Positions 63,621 through 64,000 of a stretch of DNA of 64,000 nt are shown here, in pieces (the first letter of the stretch is position 1; each line of letters opens with the position of its first letter). Source of the stretch: Brevundimonas sp. UBA4553 (GTDB taxonomy: Bacteria > Pseudomonadota > Alphaproteobacteria > Caulobacterales > Caulobacteraceae); contig NZ_DGLD01000003.1 of the NCBI RefSeq assembly GCF_002387245.1, forward strand, positions 71,780 to 135,779. Reading direction: 5' to 3'. A program made the translations under genes and the position numbers. Under the pieces are notes generated by a model. The model was not told where the DNA came from. It saw only the letters and a list, made by a program, of their open reading frames with translations, and made no database searches.

Positions 63621-63695
63621 ACTACCCCCGAGCAGAATGCTCCCGACCGCCAAAACGGCGTCGGAAATGTCGAAGACAATAAAGGAACTGCCAAA
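63621..63695 (+). promoter_or_regulatory. Flagellin leader RNA, copy 4
   Basis: Hairpin A is GAGC/GCTC with loop AGAAT (63630-63642); hairpin B is CGCC/GGCG with loop AAAAC (63648-63660), plus outer CCG/CGG pairs. GTCGGAAATGTCGAAGAC follows, then AAAGGAAC before the start. Confidence 0.65.
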
Positions 63696-64000
63696 ATGGC
63701 TAACAGCATCAATACCAATGCAGGCGCTCTGATTGCTCTGCAAAACCTGAATAACACGAGCCGCGATCTCGCGATCACGCAAAACCGTGTGAACACTGGC
63801 CAGAAGGTTTCTTCGGCCAAGGACAATGGCGCGATCTTCGCCATCGCCACCAACCAGCGCGCCGAGATGGGCGCCCTGGACGCCGTGAAGCAGTCGATGC
63901 AACGCGGTCAATCGATCGTCGACGTGGCCCTGGCCGCTGGCGAGACCATCACCAAGGCGCTTGAAGAACAGAAGAGCCTGGCGGTTGCGATCGAATCCTC
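63696..64000 (+). CDS. Flagellin 4, cut by the window end
   Basis: The first 101 codons of a further flagellin, starting ANSINTNAGALIALQNLNNT and running out of the window at AVAIES. Two bases differ from flagellin 3 over 305 bases, one of them changing serine to alanine in DLAITQN. The conserved leader and the intact frame indicate a functional gene. More flagellin or flagellar genes are likely beyond the window. Confidence 0.93.
   Translation, partial: MANSINTNAGALIALQNLNNTSRDLAITQNRVNTGQKVSSAKDNGAIFAIATNQRAEMGALDAVKQSMQRGQSIVDVALAAGETITKALEEQKSLAVAIES

Overview
The window is G+C-rich, densely packed chromosomal DNA from an alphaproteobacterium. Several features point to Caulobacterales, and Brevundimonas or a close relative is my best guess: Caulobacter-type short flagellins in tandem, a sigma-54 promoter with FlbD/ftr-like sites, a repeated flagellin leader, many TonB-dependent receptors, a GTTC-N7-GTTC-like SOS box, and alphaproteobacterial operon orders. 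No rRNA, tRNA, CRISPR array, transposase or integrase was seen. No gap between genes exceeds about 235 bases.

Left part (1-15.7 kb): a propionyl-CoA to methylmalonyl-CoA operon (pccB, pccA, mutA, mutB, mce) would feed succinyl-CoA to the TCA cycle. It is followed by two TonB-dependent receptors on the minus strand. The second is a histidine-rich, ZnuD-like receptor with a Zur-box-like palindrome upstream. Then come a MliC/DUF4232-like lipoprotein and the threonine-to-glycine pair kbl-tdh.

Middle part (15.7-46 kb): a small membrane protein, rlmJ, a class I amidotransferase and a hybrid histidine kinase, then hemF, an M19 dipeptidase and trmL. The cytochrome bc1 operon petABC follows, then two tandem secreted M28 peptidases and metY-ychF. 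A copper-linked operon on the minus strand (DUF2946 protein, TonB receptor, PepSY membrane protein, PCu(A)C chaperone) lies next to two tandem DUF4139 proteins, one with a TonB-box-like insert. Housekeeping genes pth, rplY, prs and bamD complete this part.

Right part (46-57.5 kb): recN behind an SOS-like box, a palindromic intergenic element, xthA, a secreted protein with three cysteine-bearing repeats, a metallo-beta-lactamase/enoyl-CoA hydratase pair, and the compact DUF1285-Nudix-cca block.

Far right (57.7-64 kb): a tightly overlapping cassette encodes a DUF2793 glycine-rich tail-fibre-like protein, a 51-residue protein, a holin-like protein, an M15 endolysin and an embedded Rz/Rz1-like spanin pair. 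It looks like a phage or gene-transfer-agent lysis and host-recognition module without any head, portal or terminase genes. It abuts four tandem flagellin genes, the last cut by the window end. Two ftr-like enhancer palindromes and a sigma-54 promoter sit before the first flagellin. All four share a leader with two small A-loop hairpins, and the stem of the second changes in a compensatory way between copies. The orphan lysis cassette and the repeated flagellin leader are the most interesting parts of the window.
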